Below are positions 30,841-44,099 of a stretch of 64,000 nucleotides of DNA, in pieces. The notes beneath the pieces were generated by a model, which saw only the letters and a program-made list of their open reading frames with translations, had not been told where the DNA came from and searched no databases. The translations under genes and the position numbers were made by a program. The stretch's first letter is position 1. Each line of letters starts with the position of its first letter. The stretch is taken from contig JANQKS010000115.1 of the NCBI GenBank assembly GCA_028281005.1, forward strand, positions 62,001-126,000, read 5' to 3'. This DNA comes from Pseudomonadales bacterium. Its GTDB lineage: Bacteria; Pseudomonadota; Gammaproteobacteria; Pseudomonadales; Azotimanducaceae.

Positions 30841-32805
30841 TCAGCTGTCGAGCAAGTCAAGCAGCAGCCGATTTAGGCGTTCTACATAGGCGCCAGGGTC
30901 CGCCAAGGTGCCGCCTTCCGCCAGGCTCGCCTGATCAAACAGGATGCCAACCAATTCGGCGAAACGATCTTCGTCACTTTCACTGTCCAGACGCTGCAGC
31001 AACGGGTGCTCGGGATTAAACTCAAAAATGGGTTTGCTTTCCGGCATGGCCTGCCCGCTGGCTTCCATAATTTTGCGCATCTGCACGCCCATGGCGTAGT
31101 CCGCCAACACCAAACAAGCCGGTGATTGGGTCAGACGTTTAGAGGGACGCACTTTTTCTACTTTATCTGCCAACGCCGTGGTGATGCGCTCTGCCAGGGG
31201 TGAAGTCTCGTCTTCTTCAGCCCCTTCCTTTGTCCCCTCTGTCCCCTCGGCATCGTCGCTGTCCTCTGCGGAATTGACCTCGCCGGGTAAGCTGACGTCG
31301 TCGCGCATGACGTCGACAAAAGAGATGTCGTTGTATTGGGTCAACATACTCATGAGCCACTCGTCGATGCGGTCAAACATCAACAGCACTTCAACGTCTT
31401 TGTCTTTGAATACTTCCAAGTGCGGGCTGCGGCTCGCGGTCTCGTAGGTTTCCGCGCAGATGTAGTAGATTGATTCTTGATTTTCGGCTTTGCGCTCCAG
31501 GTATGCATCGAGACTGACGGTTTTTGCCGGGCCGTCGGTTTTTGTGGTGGCAAAGCGTAACAACTTAGACAACGCTTCGCGGTTGGCAAAATCTTCGCCC
31601 GCACCTTCTTTCAGCACTTCGCCAAATTCATCCCAAAACGCCTGGTACTGTTCGGGTTCTTTTTTTGCCATGCTGTCGAGCATGCTCAACACCCTCTTGG
31701 TCAGCGCGTTGCGGATCGACGTCACCCGATCGTCCTGCTGCAGAATTTCCCGAGAGACATTGAGCGGTAAGTCGTTGGAGTCGACCACACCCTTAATGAA
31801 GCGCAGGTACAGCGGCAAAAACTGTTCCGCGTCATCCATGATAAACACGCGCTGTACATAGAGTTTTAATCCCCGCGGGGCTTCGCGGTTGTATAGATCG
31901 AACGGCGCGCGTTTGGGGATATACAGCAAACTGGTGTATTCGAGTTTGCCTTCGACTCGATTGTGGCTCCAACTCAGCGGGTCTTCGAAGTCGTGGGAGA
32001 CGTGCTTGTAGAACTCCTTATATTCTTCGTCCTCGACCTCACTGCGGGAGCGGGTCCACAGCGCCTTGGCAGAGTTGACCGCTTCAAACTCAAGCGTTGT
32101 GTCTTGCGCTTGCTCTTCGGAGTCGGGGTCACCTGGCGGTGTTTGTTGCAGCATACGCACCGGCACACCGATGTGGTCGGAGTATTTGCGCACCACACTA
32201 CGCAGGCGGAAATCGTCGGCAAAATCTAAGGCATCTTCCTGCAGGTGCAGAATCACTTGGGTACCACGGCTAAGCCCGTCAATGTCCTCCAATTCGTAGG
32301 CGTCTTCGCCGGCTGACCGCCAGCGTACACCCTGCTCTGCCCCGGCGCCGAGGGTCCGTACTTCGACCTCGTCAGCGACCATAAAGGCAGAATAAAAACC
32401 CACGCCAAACTGGCCAATTAATTGCGCATCTTTCGCTTGATCACCGGTTAAGGTGGCGAGGAATTCCGCGGTACCCGATTTAGCGATGGTGCCGAGGTTG
32501 GTAATCACTTCCTGCCGTGTCATGCCGATGCCGTTATCGGCGATGGTGAGGGTTTTAGCGTCTTTATCGAAGGTGATATCAATATGGTAGTCCGGATCGT
32601 CGCCAAGCAAATCCGGCGCTTCGATGGCTTTGAAGCGCAGTTTATCGATGGCGTCCGAGGCGTTTGAAATCAGCTCGCGTAAGAAGATCTCCCGGTTCGA
32701 GTACAGGGAGTGGATCATTAACTTTAGGAGTTGCTTGGCTTCAGTTTGAAAGTTATGGGTTTCGACAGTCTCGGCTTGTTCAGATTGATTAGTGGTTTCG
32801 CTCAT
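30841..32805 (-). CDS. htpG: HtpG, bacterial Hsp90 chaperone
   Basis: HtpG is the dimeric ATP-driven Hsp90 of bacteria. The N-terminal GHKL ATPase has [19 protein letters not shown] and [13 protein letters not shown]; the middle domain has [10 protein letters not shown] and LPLNVSRE. At 654 residues it is about 25-30 longer than usual; the extra is an acidic Glu/Asp/Gly/Thr insertion (around 520-550, within [20 protein letters not shown]) between the middle and C-terminal domains. It starts 37 bases after sucD without an obvious ribosome site. Confidence 0.97.
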   Translation of the reverse strand: MSETTNQSEQAETVETHNFQTEAKQLLKLMIHSLYSNREIFLRELISNASDAIDKLRFKAIEAPDLLGDDPDYHIDITFDKDAKTLTIADNGIGMTRQEVITNLGTIAKSGTAEFLATLTGDQAKDAQLIGQFGVGFYSAFMVADEVEVRTLGAGAEQGVRWRSAGEDAYELEDIDGLSRGTQVILHLQEDALDFADDFRLRSVVRKYSDHIGVPVRMLQQTPPGDPDSEEQAQDTTLEFEAVNSAKALWTRSRSEVEDEEYKEFYKHVSHDFEDPLSWSHNRVEGKLEYTSLLYIPKRAPFDLYNREAPRGLKLYVQRVFIMDDAEQFLPLYLRFIKGVVDSNDLPLNVSREILQQDDRVTSIRNALTKRVLSMLDSMAKKEPEQYQAFWDEFGEVLKEGAGEDFANREALSKLLRFATTKTDGPAKTVSLDAYLERKAENQESIYYICAETYETASRSPHLEVFKDKDVEVLLMFDRIDEWLMSMLTQYNDISFVDVMRDDVSLPGEVNSAEDSDDAEGTEGTKEGAEEDETSPLAERITTALADKVEKVRPSKRLTQSPACLVLADYAMGVQMRKIMEASGQAMPESKPIFEFNPEHPLLQRLDSESDEDRFAELVGILFDQASLAEGGTLADPGAYVERLNRLLLDLLDS

Positions 32806-32842
32806 AACTATTTGATTATCAGTTGGTTAAAAAACTTGAGTG

Positions 32843-33718
32843 CTAACTCCAGCCGGTGACCTCGGCCAGAGCATCACCAATCTCCGCCAGACTACGCACA
32901 GTGCGTACACCGGCATCTTCTAATGCAGCGAACTTTTCATCCGCTGTACCTTTGCCGCCGGCAATGATGGCACCTGCGTGGCCCATGCGTTTACCCGGAG
33001 GCGCGGTCACCCCAGCAATGTAACCCACCACCGGCTTGGTGACGTTGGCTTTGATAAACGCGGCCGCCTCCTCTTCCGCGGTACCGCCAATTTCCCCCAC
33101 CATGACAATGGCTTCGGTGTCCGGATCTTCCTGGAACATACCCAGCACATCGATGAAGTGGCTGCCTGGAATTGGGTCACCGCCAATGCCAACGCAAGTG
33201 CTTTGGCCAAACCCACGGTCCGTGGTTTGTTTCACCGCTTCGTAGGTTAATGTGCCGGACCGGGACACAATCCCTACTTTACCCGGCAGGTGGATGTCGC
33301 CGGGCATGATGCCGATCTTACATTCACCCGGGGTAATCACACCCGGGCAGTTGGGGCCTATCATGCGCGCGTTACTGACATCCAAACGTGCCTTGACCGT
33401 CAACATGTCCAGCGTCGGAATACCTTCGGTGATACAGACAATCAACTCGATGCCTGCGTTTAACGCCTCTAAAATTGAGTCTTTACAAAACCCCGCCGGG
33501 ACGTAAATCACCGAGGCCGTTGCTCCGGTTGCCGCTACCGCATCGGCGACGGTATCAAACACCGGCAGTCCCAGGTGCTCGCTGCCGCCTTTACTCGGTG
33601 TTACCCCGCCCACCAATTGGGTGCCGTACGCCAACGCCTGTTCGCTGTGTAAGGTCCCTTGCGAACCGGTAAACCCTTGGCAAATGACTTTGGTGTTTTT
33701 GTCGATCAAAATACTCAT
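32843..33718 (-). CDS. sucD: Succinyl-CoA synthetase alpha subunit
   Basis: SucD binds CoA and carries the phospho-histidine of succinyl-CoA synthetase. The 291-residue protein has the CoA-binding [20 protein letters not shown], the signature [10 protein letters not shown], and [17 protein letters not shown] with the active-site His. It overlaps sucC by 4 bases (ATGA). Confidence 0.98.
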   Translation of the reverse strand: MSILIDKNTKVICQGFTGSQGTLHSEQALAYGTQLVGGVTPSKGGSEHLGLPVFDTVADAVAATGATASVIYVPAGFCKDSILEALNAGIELIVCITEGIPTLDMLTVKARLDVSNARMIGPNCPGVITPGECKIGIMPGDIHLPGKVGIVSRSGTLTYEAVKQTTDRGFGQSTCVGIGGDPIPGSHFIDVLGMFQEDPDTEAIVMVGEIGGTAEEEAAAFIKANVTKPVVGYIAGVTAPPGKRMGHAGAIIAGGKGTADEKFAALEDAGVRTVRSLAEIGDALAEVTGWS

Positions 33719-34887
33719 GCTTGACCTCCCGCTGCGGCCGCTACCGCTTTTTGAACGGCATCCACCAACGATTCTCCGGGTATGATGTTCAGCCCGCTGT
33801 CTGCAAGCGTTTTGCGCCCTAACTCGGAGTTGTTGCCTTCAAACCGCACCACCACAGGCACTTCAACGCCCACTTCTTCCACCGCACCAATGATGCCTTC
33901 AGCGATGGTGGCACAGCTGACAATACCGCCAAAAATATTGATTAAAACCGCGGTTACGGCGTCATCGGATAAGATGATCTTAAAGGCTTCAGCAACCGCC
34001 TCCTTGGTGGCGCCGCCACCGACGTCAAGAAAGTTTGCCGGGTTGCCGCCGTGCAGCTTAACCAGATCCATGGTGCCCATGGCCAGGCCTGCGCCGTTCA
34101 CCATACAACCTATGGTGCCATCCAGCGCTACGTAGTTGAGGCTGTACTCGGCCGCTTGGGCTTCGCGTTCGTCTTCTTGTGATGGGTCGTTCATTTCTGC
34201 CAGACGTGGCTGTCGGTACAGCGCATTGCCGTCGATGTTGACCTTTGCATCCAAGCAGTGAATGTTGCCTTCCGCAGTCACCACCAGCGGGTTAATCTCG
34301 AGCAGAGAGCAATCGAGTTCTTGAAACAATTTGGCCAAACCCATAAACAAGTCGGTGAACTGACGGATCTGCGGGCCCTTGAGGCCGAGCTTAAAGGCCA
34401 GTTCGCGGCCTTGGTACGGCAGCGCGCCGGTGTATGGATCAATCTCCGCGCGCAGAATTTTCTCCGGTGTTTCCTCAGCGACTTTTTCAATTTCTACGCC
34501 GCCTTCGGTAGACGCCATAAACACCACACGGCGACTGCCGCGGTCGACAACCGCACCCAAATACAATTCCGTGTCTATGTCCGTGCAACTTTCGACATAA
34601 ATTTTGCTGACCGGCTGACCGTTTTCATCGGTCTGGAAGGTCACTAAATTCTTACCTATCCAGTTGTTGGCAAAGTCGCGCACTTCATCCAGCGTGTCCG
34701 CCAGTTTCACCCCGCCGGCCTTACCGCGACCGCCGGCATGCACTTGCACCTTAACCACCCAGCGTTCACCGCCAATCTTCTCCGCTGCTGCCACGGCTTC
34801 ATCCGCGGTGTCGACGGCGTAACCTTCCGATACCGGCAAGCCGTATTCAGCGAACAGACCCTTGGCCTGGTATTCATGTAAATTCAC
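33715..34887 (-). CDS. sucC: Succinyl-CoA synthetase beta subunit
   Basis: SucC supplies the ATP-grasp nucleotide site. It starts with the typical [19 protein letters not shown], read from a GTG at 34887 with GGAGGG upstream. [17 protein letters not shown] and the C-terminal [16 protein letters not shown] support the call. 390 residues is normal. It follows lpdA by 26 bases. Confidence 0.98.
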   Translation of the reverse strand: MNLHEYQAKGLFAEYGLPVSEGYAVDTADEAVAAAEKIGGERWVVKVQVHAGGRGKAGGVKLADTLDEVRDFANNWIGKNLVTFQTDENGQPVSKIYVESCTDIDTELYLGAVVDRGSRRVVFMASTEGGVEIEKVAEETPEKILRAEIDPYTGALPYQGRELAFKLGLKGPQIRQFTDLFMGLAKLFQELDCSLLEINPLVVTAEGNIHCLDAKVNIDGNALYRQPRLAEMNDPSQEDEREAQAAEYSLNYVALDGTIGCMVNGAGLAMGTMDLVKLHGGNPANFLDVGGGATKEAVAEAFKIILSDDAVTAVLINIFGGIVSCATIAEGIIGAVEEVGVEVPVVVRFEGNNSELGRKTLADSGLNIIPGESLVDAVQKAVAAAAGGQA

Positions 34888-34913
34888 TTAAATCATCCCT
34901 CCAACAGATTTTG

Positions 34914-36353
<1,440 letters not shown>

Positions 36354-37604
36354 TTACAGTTCCAATAAAATTCGTGCCGGATCTTCGATCATGCCTTTGA
36401 TCGCCACCAGAAATTGTACCGCTTCGCGTCCGTCGATGAGCCGATGATCGTATGACAGCGCCAGATACATCATCGGTCGCACCACAACTTCACCGTCCAC
36501 CACCACCGCGCGGTCTTGGATTTTGTGCATACCCAACACACCGGTTTGCGGCGCGTTGAGAATGGGTGTGGACATCAGCGAGCCAAATACACCCCCGTTG
36601 GAGATGGTGAATGTGCCCCCGGCCATATCTTCCAGCGCCAACTTGCCGTCACGCGCCTTTTCACCGTAGGCGTTTATCTGATCTTCAATTTGCGCCAGGC
36701 TCAAGGCATCGGCTTCGCGTACCACCGGCACCACCAGGCCGCGCTCGGTGGAGACAGCCACACCTATGTCATAGTAGCCGTGGTACACAATGTCATTGCC
36801 GTCGATAGAAGCATTTACCGCCGGGAAGCGCTTCAGCGCTTCGGTACAAGCGCGGACAAAAAACGACATAAATCCCAAACGTGTGCCGTTGTGGGCTTTT
36901 TGAAATTCGTCCTGGTACTGCTTACGCAAAGCCATCACCGGGGACATATCCACCTCATTGAAAGTGGTGAGCATGGCGGCATTGTGCTGTGCTTCCACCA
37001 TGCGGCGGGCGATGGTGGCGCGCAGCCGAGTCATGGGGACGCGCCGCTCAACGCGCTCGCCCATACCTTCCAGCATGCCTTCGTTAAACAATGCCTCAGG
37101 TCCAGCAGCATCGGGCGCTGTGACCGCCGGCGCCGGTGCTGTGGGCGGCGTGTCTTCCACCAGAGCTTGCTGTGGCATCAATGCAATGGCGCGCGCCACA
37201 TCTTCCTTGGTCACACGTCCGTTGCGACCGGTGCCGGTGACGCTGCTGATGTCAAAGTCGGCTTCGGCTGCAAGTTTGCGGGCAGCGGGGCTGGCGATGG
37301 CATCTACCCCGGTCAATTCGCCTTCTTCTTCATCGTCTTCTTCACTCACTGAAGGTGGAGCGACTGCGGCTGAGCCTGCCTCAAACAGCGCAATCACCTC
37401 TTCCGACTCTACGATGTCACCTTCGGCTTTGAGGATCTCGGTGAGCGCACCATCGTCAGGTGCTACTACTTCGATGACCACTTTGTCCGTTTCGATGTCT
37501 GCCAGCAAATCATCGCGTCGCACCGCCTCTCCCGGCTGTTTGTGCCATTGGGCAACGGTGCCTTCGGTGATGGATTCGGGAAAAGTTGGCGCCTTAATTT
37601 CCAT
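36354..37604 (-). CDS. sucB: 2-oxoglutarate dehydrogenase E2 (dihydrolipoyl succinyltransferase)
   Basis: SucB transfers the succinyl group to CoA. The 416-residue protein has one lipoyl domain (lysine 41 in ETDKVVIEV), an acidic Ser/Glu/Asp linker, a peripheral-subunit-binding domain ([17 protein letters not shown]), a Pro/Ala linker, and the catalytic domain with the active-site His/Asp in [13 protein letters not shown] near the C-terminus. It follows sucA by 20 bases. Confidence 0.97.
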   Translation of the reverse strand: MEIKAPTFPESITEGTVAQWHKQPGEAVRRDDLLADIETDKVVIEVVAPDDGALTEILKAEGDIVESEEVIALFEAGSAAVAPPSVSEEDDEEEGELTGVDAIASPAARKLAAEADFDISSVTGTGRNGRVTKEDVARAIALMPQQALVEDTPPTAPAPAVTAPDAAGPEALFNEGMLEGMGERVERRVPMTRLRATIARRMVEAQHNAAMLTTFNEVDMSPVMALRKQYQDEFQKAHNGTRLGFMSFFVRACTEALKRFPAVNASIDGNDIVYHGYYDIGVAVSTERGLVVPVVREADALSLAQIEDQINAYGEKARDGKLALEDMAGGTFTISNGGVFGSLMSTPILNAPQTGVLGMHKIQDRAVVVDGEVVVRPMMYLALSYDHRLIDGREAVQFLVAIKGMIEDPARILLEL

Positions 37605-37624
37605 ATTGTTGATTACCTTGTTAG

Positions 37625-40459
37625 CTAGCCAAACAGCGCGTCTTGCACCAGTTGCGCTTGTTGTTCGTTGTGCACGCTGGCATAACCCACAGCCGGCGCT
37701 GCGTAAGCTTCGCGGCCGGCATACGCCAGATAGAGATTTTCATCTTGTGCCAATATGCCGCGTCGCAGGCGGTGCTGCATGGCGTACCAGGCACCTTGGT
37801 TCATGGGCTCTTCTTGGCACCAGACCACTTCTTTTAAGTGCTTATAGGGCGCTATCTTGCGCGCAAACTCTTCTTCCGGGAACGGATACAGCTGCTCTAG
37901 CCGCATGATGACAATGTTGGTCGACTCTGCGGCTCGGCGCGCTTCCAACAAATCGTAGTAAACCTTGCCGCTGCACAGCACCAAGCGATCTACCCCCTCT
38001 GGATCGATGTCGTCTATTTCACCGATCACGTTGCGAAAGTGGCCTTCACACATGGCCTCCCACGGAGACACCGCTAACTTGTGGCGCAGCAGGCTTTTGG
38101 GTGTCAATGCCACGAGGGGGATACGCGTGGGTCTTAGCGCTTGACGCCGCAGCATGTGGAACACCTGCGCCGGTGTCGACGGCACGCAGACCTGCATATT
38201 GTGTTCGGCGCACAGTTGCAGAAAACGCTCGAGGCGGGCTGAAGAGTGTTCCGGCCCAGCGCCTTCAAAGCCATGGGGCAGCAACATGGTTAACCCACAC
38301 AAGCGTTGCCACTTGGTTTCGCCAGAACTGATGAACTGGTCGATGACCACTTGAGCGCCGTTGGCAAAATCTCCAAATTGCGCCTCCCAGACCACCAAGG
38401 TATTAGGTGCGGTGGTGGCGTAGCCGTACTCAAATGCCAATACCGCCTCTTCTGACAGCAGCGAGTCGTAGAGATCAAAGGTTACATTCTCGCGCAGCAG
38501 ATTAAGCGGGATGATACGTTTGCCCGTTTTTTGGTGATGATGGGCGGCGTGACGATGAGAAAAGGTGCCGACGCCTACGTCTTGCCCCGTGAGACGCACC
38601 GGTACACCTTGATCAATCAAAGTTGCGTACGCCATCACTTCGGCAAAACCCCAATTCACCGGCATCGCCCCGGCTGCCATGCGGTGCCGGTCTTCCAAAA
38701 TCTTCTGTACTTGTCGATGCACCGCAAAACCTTCCGGCAAGTTACCCAACTTGCCGGCGAGTTCTTTGAAGCGCGCCTTATCAAAGGTGGTGTCTACCGG
38801 GGTTTCCCAACCGTGGCCGAGATAGGGGTTCCAATCCACAAACAATTTTTCATCGGGTTCATGCACAATGGACAAAGCCACATTGCCGCCGGTTTCCAGC
38901 TTTTCGCGGTTGGCGTCGGCCATCTGCTCAGCTTCCGCCTTCGAGACAATCCCTTCTGCCGCCAGTCGGTCGACGTAGATACTGTGGGTGGTCGGATGTG
39001 AGCGGATGCGTTGGTACATCTGCGGCTGCGTTTTCATCGGCTCTTCGGATTCGTTGTGGCCGCGGCGGCGGTAACAAACCAAGTCGATGACCACATCTTT
39101 GCGGAACTCCATGCGGTAGTCCGCCGCCAACTGTGTGGCAAACACCACCGCTTCCGGATCGTCTCCGTTCACGTGCAAGATTGGCGCTTGCACCATTTTC
39201 GCCACCTCTGTGCAATATTCCGTTGAACGCGCGTCTATCTGGCGGTGGGTGGTGAAACCAATCTGGTTGTTGATGATGATATGTACCGTGCCCCCGGTCT
39301 TGAACCCTCGGGTCTGGGACATTTGGAAGGTTTCCATCACCACGCCTTGACCTGCAAACGCAGCATCTCCATGGATCAGGATAGGCGCCACCAAATCACC
39401 GGAGTAATCCCGGCGACGGTCTTGGCGTGCGCGCACGCTGCCTTCCACTACCGGGCCCGCAATCTCCAGATGGGACGGGTTAAACCCTAGCGCCAAGTGC
39501 ATCTCACCGCCCGGGGTCATCACATTGGATGAGAAACCCTGATGGTATTTAACGTCACCGGAACCTTTGTCCGGCACCACGCGCCCATCAAACTCATCAA
39601 ACAGCTCCGCGGGGTTTTTGCCCAGCACATTCACCAACACGTTTAAACGGCCACGGTGCGCCATGGCGATGACCGCTTCGATCACCCCATGTGAACCCAA
39701 ACGCTGTAACAATTCGTGCAGCATCGGGATGAGACTTTCGCCGCCTTCCAAACCAAAACGTTTGGTCCCCGGATAGCGCCGGTGCAGGTATTTTTCTAAC
39801 CCTTCCGCAGCGGTCAGGCGCTCTAAGATCGAGCGCTTCTGCTCAGCACTAAAGCTGGGGCGTCCCCGGCCAGACTCCAAGCGTTGTTGCACCCACAGTT
39901 GTTCTCCGGCATCAACAATGTGCATGTACTCCGCGCCGATGGAACCGCAATAAGTCTGTTCTAGGGCATCTACCAGATCGCGTAACTTGGCGGAGCCATC
40001 GCCGTAGTGAAACGTACCCGTCGAGAACGTTTCGTCCAAATCCGCAGGTGATAGATGGTGATAGGCCAAATCCAGTACGGGCATGCTGGGACGCTCCATC
40101 ATGCCCAGGGGGTCAATGTCTGCTTTTTTGTGGCCGCGGTGGCGATAGGCTGAAACCAGGTCTTGCACCCGCATCTGCTTGGTTTCGTGCTCAGAGGAGA
40201 TACTGGTGGCAACTTTTTCCGGCCGTGCCTTGAGGCGATTGCGGCCTAAACGTTCAAAATGGTTTACCACGGCCGAGTGAGGTGTATCCGGCCCAATCAC
40301 CCCCTCTACGGTGGGCAGTTGCTCAAAATAGCTGCGCCAGTTGTTCGGCACGGTATTGGGATCGTCTAAAAACGCTTCATACATTGTCTCGATGTAGGCG
40401 GCGTTCTGCCCCCCAAGGTGGGAGCTTTTCAGCATGCGCTGCATAAACGAATCTGTCAT
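37625..40459 (-). CDS. sucA: 2-oxoglutarate dehydrogenase E1
   Basis: SucA is the thiamine-diphosphate decarboxylase of the 2-oxoglutarate dehydrogenase complex. The 944-residue protein shows [18 protein letters not shown], the ThDP segment [19 protein letters not shown], and [16 protein letters not shown] in the C-terminal half. Length is normal. It is the first gene of sucA-sucB-lpdA-sucC-sucD and is separated from sdhB by a hairpin terminator. Confidence 0.98.
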   Translation of the reverse strand: MTDSFMQRMLKSSHLGGQNAAYIETMYEAFLDDPNTVPNNWRSYFEQLPTVEGVIGPDTPHSAVVNHFERLGRNRLKARPEKVATSISSEHETKQMRVQDLVSAYRHRGHKKADIDPLGMMERPSMPVLDLAYHHLSPADLDETFSTGTFHYGDGSAKLRDLVDALEQTYCGSIGAEYMHIVDAGEQLWVQQRLESGRGRPSFSAEQKRSILERLTAAEGLEKYLHRRYPGTKRFGLEGGESLIPMLHELLQRLGSHGVIEAVIAMAHRGRLNVLVNVLGKNPAELFDEFDGRVVPDKGSGDVKYHQGFSSNVMTPGGEMHLALGFNPSHLEIAGPVVEGSVRARQDRRRDYSGDLVAPILIHGDAAFAGQGVVMETFQMSQTRGFKTGGTVHIIINNQIGFTTHRQIDARSTEYCTEVAKMVQAPILHVNGDDPEAVVFATQLAADYRMEFRKDVVIDLVCYRRRGHNESEEPMKTQPQMYQRIRSHPTTHSIYVDRLAAEGIVSKAEAEQMADANREKLETGGNVALSIVHEPDEKLFVDWNPYLGHGWETPVDTTFDKARFKELAGKLGNLPEGFAVHRQVQKILEDRHRMAAGAMPVNWGFAEVMAYATLIDQGVPVRLTGQDVGVGTFSHRHAAHHHQKTGKRIIPLNLLRENVTFDLYDSLLSEEAVLAFEYGYATTAPNTLVVWEAQFGDFANGAQVVIDQFISSGETKWQRLCGLTMLLPHGFEGAGPEHSSARLERFLQLCAEHNMQVCVPSTPAQVFHMLRRQALRPTRIPLVALTPKSLLRHKLAVSPWEAMCEGHFRNVIGEIDDIDPEGVDRLVLCSGKVYYDLLEARRAAESTNIVIMRLEQLYPFPEEEFARKIAPYKHLKEVVWCQEEPMNQGAWYAMQHRLRRGILAQDENLYLAYAGREAYAAPAVGYASVHNEQQAQLVQDALFG

Positions 40460-40513
40460 TGCCTCACCTCTTTACCTTGGTCCGTTACCTTGGTCCGCTG
40501 ACCTAAAAAGGAC

Positions 40514-40548
40514 AAAAGCCCATCGCGAGGACATCGCGACGGGCTTTT
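40514..40548 (-). terminator. Hairpin terminator between sdhB and sucA
   Basis: The minus strand reads AAAAGCCCGTCGCGA, a five-base loop, TCGCGATGGGCTTTT, a stem of about 14 pairs with one mismatch, followed by GTCC and a run of T. It sits 19 bases after the sdhB stop and 55 before the sucA start. In E. coli sdh and suc are joined by read-through, so this could be partial. Confidence 0.75.
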
Positions 40549-40566
40549 AATCTTACAAAACTGTTT

Positions 40567-41271
40567 CTAAGTCCCTTGCTGCATCAGCATGGTGCGGATT
40601 TTACCTATCGCCCGAGTTGGGTTCAGTCCCTTTGGACACACGTTGACACAGTTCATGATGCCGCGACAGCGGAATACGCTAAACGGATCATCCAAAGCCG
40701 CCAAGCGGTCAGCCGTGGCCGTGTCGCGAGAATCCGCAAGAAAGCGATAAGCCTGCAACAAACCCGCGGGGCCAATAAACTTGTCCGGGTTCCACCAAAA
40801 CGATGGGCATGACGTGGAGCAACAGGCACACAAGATGCACTCATACAAGCCGTCTAATTCCGCACGATCTTCCGGCGATTGCAGGCGCTCTTGCGCCGGA
40901 GGCGGCGTGTTGTTGATCAGGAACGGCTGAACTTTTTCGTACTGGCGATAAAACTGCGTCATGTCGACCACGAGATCACGGACCACGGGTAAACCCGGCA
41001 ACGGTCGCAAGATCAGCTTGCCGCCCTTGGCCACTTCCGAAACCGGCGTGATACAGGCCAAGCCATTTTTGCCATTCATGTTCATGCCATCGGAGCCACA
41101 CACCCCTTCGCGGCAGGAGCGGCGATAACTCAGGGTAGGATCCTGAGTTTTCAGCAGCGCCAGCACATCCAACACCATCAGGTCTTTGCCTTCCGGTAGA
41201 TCCACCTGCATGTCGCGCATGCTGGGCACTTCATCAACGTCCGGGTTGTAACGATAAATACTAACTTGCAT
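40567..41271 (-). CDS. sdhB: Succinate dehydrogenase iron-sulfur subunit
   Basis: SdhB holds the three Fe-S clusters that pass electrons from SdhA to quinone. The [2Fe-2S] ligands are in SCREGVCGSDG and the later GLACITP; the [4Fe-4S] and [3Fe-4S] ligands are in CILCACCSTSCPSFWW and CRGIMNCVNVCPKGLNP. 234 residues. Last gene of sdhCDAB. Confidence 0.97.
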   Translation of the reverse strand: MQVSIYRYNPDVDEVPSMRDMQVDLPEGKDLMVLDVLALLKTQDPTLSYRRSCREGVCGSDGMNMNGKNGLACITPVSEVAKGGKLILRPLPGLPVVRDLVVDMTQFYRQYEKVQPFLINNTPPPAQERLQSPEDRAELDGLYECILCACCSTSCPSFWWNPDKFIGPAGLLQAYRFLADSRDTATADRLAALDDPFSVFRCRGIMNCVNVCPKGLNPTRAIGKIRTMLMQQGT

Positions 41272-41294
41272 GTCTAAATCCTGAAAAAGAAGCC

Positions 41295-43067
41295 CTAGTA
41301 AACGCGCTCCATGGGCTCAAAAGTGGGTACTGTTTTTGGCTCAAAATTTACCCCTCGCTTGGCCAAACGCTTGCCTTCGGGGAAGTACAGCGAATGGCTC
41401 AACCAGTTTTCATCGTCGCGCTCTTGATAGTCGTCGCGCGCGTGGGCGCCCCGACTTTCTTTACGGCCTTCTGCCGCAATAGCGGTGGCTTCAGCCACTT
41501 CCAGAAGGTTATCTAACTCCAGGGCTTCTAAACGCGCGGTATTAAACGCCATTGACTTGTCCGGCAAATGGGCCTTGCCGATGCGTTCACGCAGGTCGGC
41601 CAGCTCCTGAATTCCTGTTTGCATGTGCTCCTCCGTGCGGAACACGCCGAAGCTATTCTGCATGACCGTCTGCAGCTCTTTTTTGAGGCTGTCCACAGAT
41701 TCACCATCGGTGGACTCGTTCCAGCGGCTCAAACGGGCCATCGACGCTTCTATGTCCGAATCACTGGCTTCGCGGTAGGACACGCCCTGACGCATCACTT
41801 CTTCGATGTGCATACCGGCAGCACGGCCAAACACAATGAGGTCGAGTAGAGAGTTGCCGCCCAACCGATTGGCGCCATGTACCGATACGCAGGCCGCTTC
41901 TCCGGCGGAATACAACCCTTCGACCGGCAGGTCTTCACCCGCGGCGTTTTGCGTCAATGCCTGGCCGCTCACCTGGGTCGGAATACCACCCATCATGTAG
42001 TGGCAAGTGGGTACTACAGGAATGGGCTCTTTTACCGGATCGACGTGGGCAAAGGTACGCGACAACTCCAAAATACCGGGCAAGCGGCTGTTGAGCACCT
42101 CTTCGCCGAGATGGTCAAGCTTTAAGAACACGTGATCCGCTTCTGGACCACAGCCACGCCCTTCGAGAATCTCGATGATCATGGAGCGGGCAACGACATC
42201 CCGGCCTGCCAAGTCTTTGGCGGTGGGTGCGTAGCGTTCCATGAAACGTTCACCATCTTTGTTGATCAAGTATCCGCCTTCACCCCGGCACCCTTCGGTC
42301 ACCAAGGTACCGGCACCGTGGATGCCGGTGGGATGGAACTGCCACATCTCCATGTCTTGCATGGGCAAGCCTGCGCGCAGCGCCATACCGGCGCCATCGC
42401 CGGTGCACATCAGAGCGTTGGTGGTGGAGGCATAAATGCGCCCTGCCCCGCCGGTGGCCAACACCGTGCCGCGCGATTTTACGTACACCGTTTCGCCGGT
42501 TTCCATACAAATGGCAATCACGCCGGTAATTACGCCATCTTGGTTTTTCACCAGGTCAACGGCAAACCATTCGTTTAAGAAGGTTGTGTTGGCTTTCATG
42601 TTACCCTGATACAACGCGTGTAGCAGAGCGTGTCCGGTACGGTCCGCCGCCGCGCACGTGCGCGCAGCTTGGCCACCTTTACCAAAGTCTTTTGATTGGC
42701 CGCCAAAGGGACGCTGATATATACGCCCGCTTTCCGTGCGCGAAAACGGCAAACCCATGTGTTCCATTTCAAACACCGCTTGGGGGCCTTCGGAACACAT
42801 GTATTCAATGGCGTCCTGATCACCGATGTAATCAGAACCTTTAACCGTGTCGTACATGTGCCAGCGCCAATCGTCATTCGGATCGTCGCTGGCGATGGCG
42901 CACGTGATCCCGCCTTGGGCAGACACCGTATGGGAGCGCGTGGGAAAAACTTTAGAGATGACCGCCGTGTTTAAACCAGACTGGGCTAATTGCAGCGCGG
43001 CTCGCATACCCGCGCCGCCGCCACCGACGATTACACCGTCGAATTCCATTTTTCTCAGAGTTGCCAT
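41295..43067 (-). CDS. sdhA: Succinate dehydrogenase flavoprotein subunit
   Basis: SdhA oxidises succinate to fumarate using covalently bound FAD. FAD loop [18 protein letters not shown], the flavinylated His in [11 protein letters not shown], and active-site [21 protein letters not shown]. The ATG at 43067 is preferred (AGAGG nine bases upstream, 590 residues, normal length); the frame stays open 55 codons further upstream through sdhD, which is not expected to be translated. It lies 11 bases after sdhD. Confidence 0.97.
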   Translation of the reverse strand: MATLRKMEFDGVIVGGGGAGMRAALQLAQSGLNTAVISKVFPTRSHTVSAQGGITCAIASDDPNDDWRWHMYDTVKGSDYIGDQDAIEYMCSEGPQAVFEMEHMGLPFSRTESGRIYQRPFGGQSKDFGKGGQAARTCAAADRTGHALLHALYQGNMKANTTFLNEWFAVDLVKNQDGVITGVIAICMETGETVYVKSRGTVLATGGAGRIYASTTNALMCTGDGAGMALRAGLPMQDMEMWQFHPTGIHGAGTLVTEGCRGEGGYLINKDGERFMERYAPTAKDLAGRDVVARSMIIEILEGRGCGPEADHVFLKLDHLGEEVLNSRLPGILELSRTFAHVDPVKEPIPVVPTCHYMMGGIPTQVSGQALTQNAAGEDLPVEGLYSAGEAACVSVHGANRLGGNSLLDLIVFGRAAGMHIEEVMRQGVSYREASDSDIEASMARLSRWNESTDGESVDSLKKELQTVMQNSFGVFRTEEHMQTGIQELADLRERIGKAHLPDKSMAFNTARLEALELDNLLEVAEATAIAAEGRKESRGAHARDDYQERDDENWLSHSLYFPEGKRLAKRGVNFEPKTVPTFEPMERVY

Positions 43068-43078
43068 TTCAAAACCTC

Positions 43079-43444
43079 TTAAAACTGCCAGACCAGGCGC
43101 ATCGCCCACACCAGATAAACAAATAAAGCCAACAGGCAGAGGATCTGGTAGACAAAGCGAATGGCGGTGGCCATACCACCGATGTGCGCGGGCCGCAGAT
43201 AATCTGTGCCGATGGTCCACATACCAATCCAAGCGTGAGCGGCGATAGAGAGCACCGCCAAGGTGCTGAAGATCTGCATGCTCGGTGACCAGAAAAACGC
43301 CACCAAACCGGCGTGGTTGACGTTGTCACCGAGAAAAAAGCCCAGCAAACAAAGACTGTAAGCACCGAGGATGACCGCGGTCACCCGTTGGACAACAAAA
43401 TCCGTGAGTCCGCTGCGGGACAAACTGAGTGCTTGGGTTACCAT
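43079..43444 (-). CDS. sdhD: Succinate dehydrogenase membrane anchor SdhD
   Basis: A 121-residue inner-membrane anchor with three transmembrane helices. [18 protein letters not shown] in the second helix carries the haem-ligand His and the conserved Tyr/Asp near the quinone site. It overlaps sdhC by 7 bases. Confidence 0.94.
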   Translation of the reverse strand: MVTQALSLSRSGLTDFVVQRVTAVILGAYSLCLLGFFLGDNVNHAGLVAFFWSPSMQIFSTLAVLSIAAHAWIGMWTIGTDYLRPAHIGGMATAIRFVYQILCLLALFVYLVWAMRLVWQF

Positions 43445-43812
43445 AACAATGCTCCTAACACAGCGGTGATGACAATGGTGGCGACAATGACCACCACTGC
43501 GCCGATGCGTGCGGCTTCCAGCGAATCACCCATATGGAAATCCAACAGCAGATGCTTCACACCGGCAACAAAGTGATACACCAGCGCTAACAACAAACCA
43601 AACAGTATGAATCTGGCCAAAGGTTGCTGGATCAACACCGCGGCTTCATCAAATCCCGCGGGGGAGGACAGCGCGAGGTCCAAGGCATATAAACCAAAGG
43701 CCACGCCGACAAACAAAACAACACCCGTAATGCGATGGGTGATGGAGGTGATCGCGGCTAACGGCCACGACATTTTGAACAAGTTTAAGTTGACAGGACG
43801 ATCTGTCTGCAT
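43438..43812 (-). CDS. sdhC: Succinate dehydrogenase cytochrome b556 subunit SdhC
   Basis: A 124-residue membrane protein with three helices. RPVNLNLFKMSWPLAAITSI and SITHRITGV form the typical N-terminal region with the quinone-site Ser/Arg, and YHFVAGVKHLLLDFHMG has the haem-ligand His. The ATG at 43812 has GGGAT ten bases upstream and gives the usual length; the longer open frame is unlikely. First gene of sdhCDAB, divergent from gltA across 287 bases. Confidence 0.94.
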   Translation of the reverse strand: MQTDRPVNLNLFKMSWPLAAITSITHRITGVVLFVGVAFGLYALDLALSSPAGFDEAAVLIQQPLARFILFGLLLALVYHFVAGVKHLLLDFHMGDSLEAARIGAVVVIVATIVITAVLGALLW

Positions 43813-43981
43813 GTGTCTAATCCCAACTAGATTCGAACTATAAGATCCGCGTGCGACGTGATGTGAGGCGCTCGTGCAACGACGCTCACAATGGGTATGT
43901 GCAGGCAGCGCAATTCTAGAGATGTTGCGGCGCAAAGCCAAGTTCTGCACAGGCTGTCGGGCAGTTGGACGTGACGAAGAT

Positions 43982-44011
43982 TTGACACTTACAACTAATC
44001 ACGTTTAATAC
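43982..44011 (+). promoter_or_regulatory. Putative sigma-70 promoter of gltA
   Basis: TTGACA (43982-43987), an 18-base spacer and TAATAC (44006-44011), about 80 bases before the gltA start. The -35 element is a perfect consensus. I found no equally clear promoter for the divergent sdhC. Confidence 0.65.
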
Positions 44012-44099
44012 GTCCTCGCCCCGTCGCAGTCTGAGCTCGCAAGGGGCATAATCAAAAAAATATAACAATATCTGCCGTCGTTTTATTCTGGGAGGATTC

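Noticed and set aside
36516-37352. 278-codon plus-strand frame
   Set aside because: Antisense to sucB; His-rich composition is typical of the complement of GC-rich genes.
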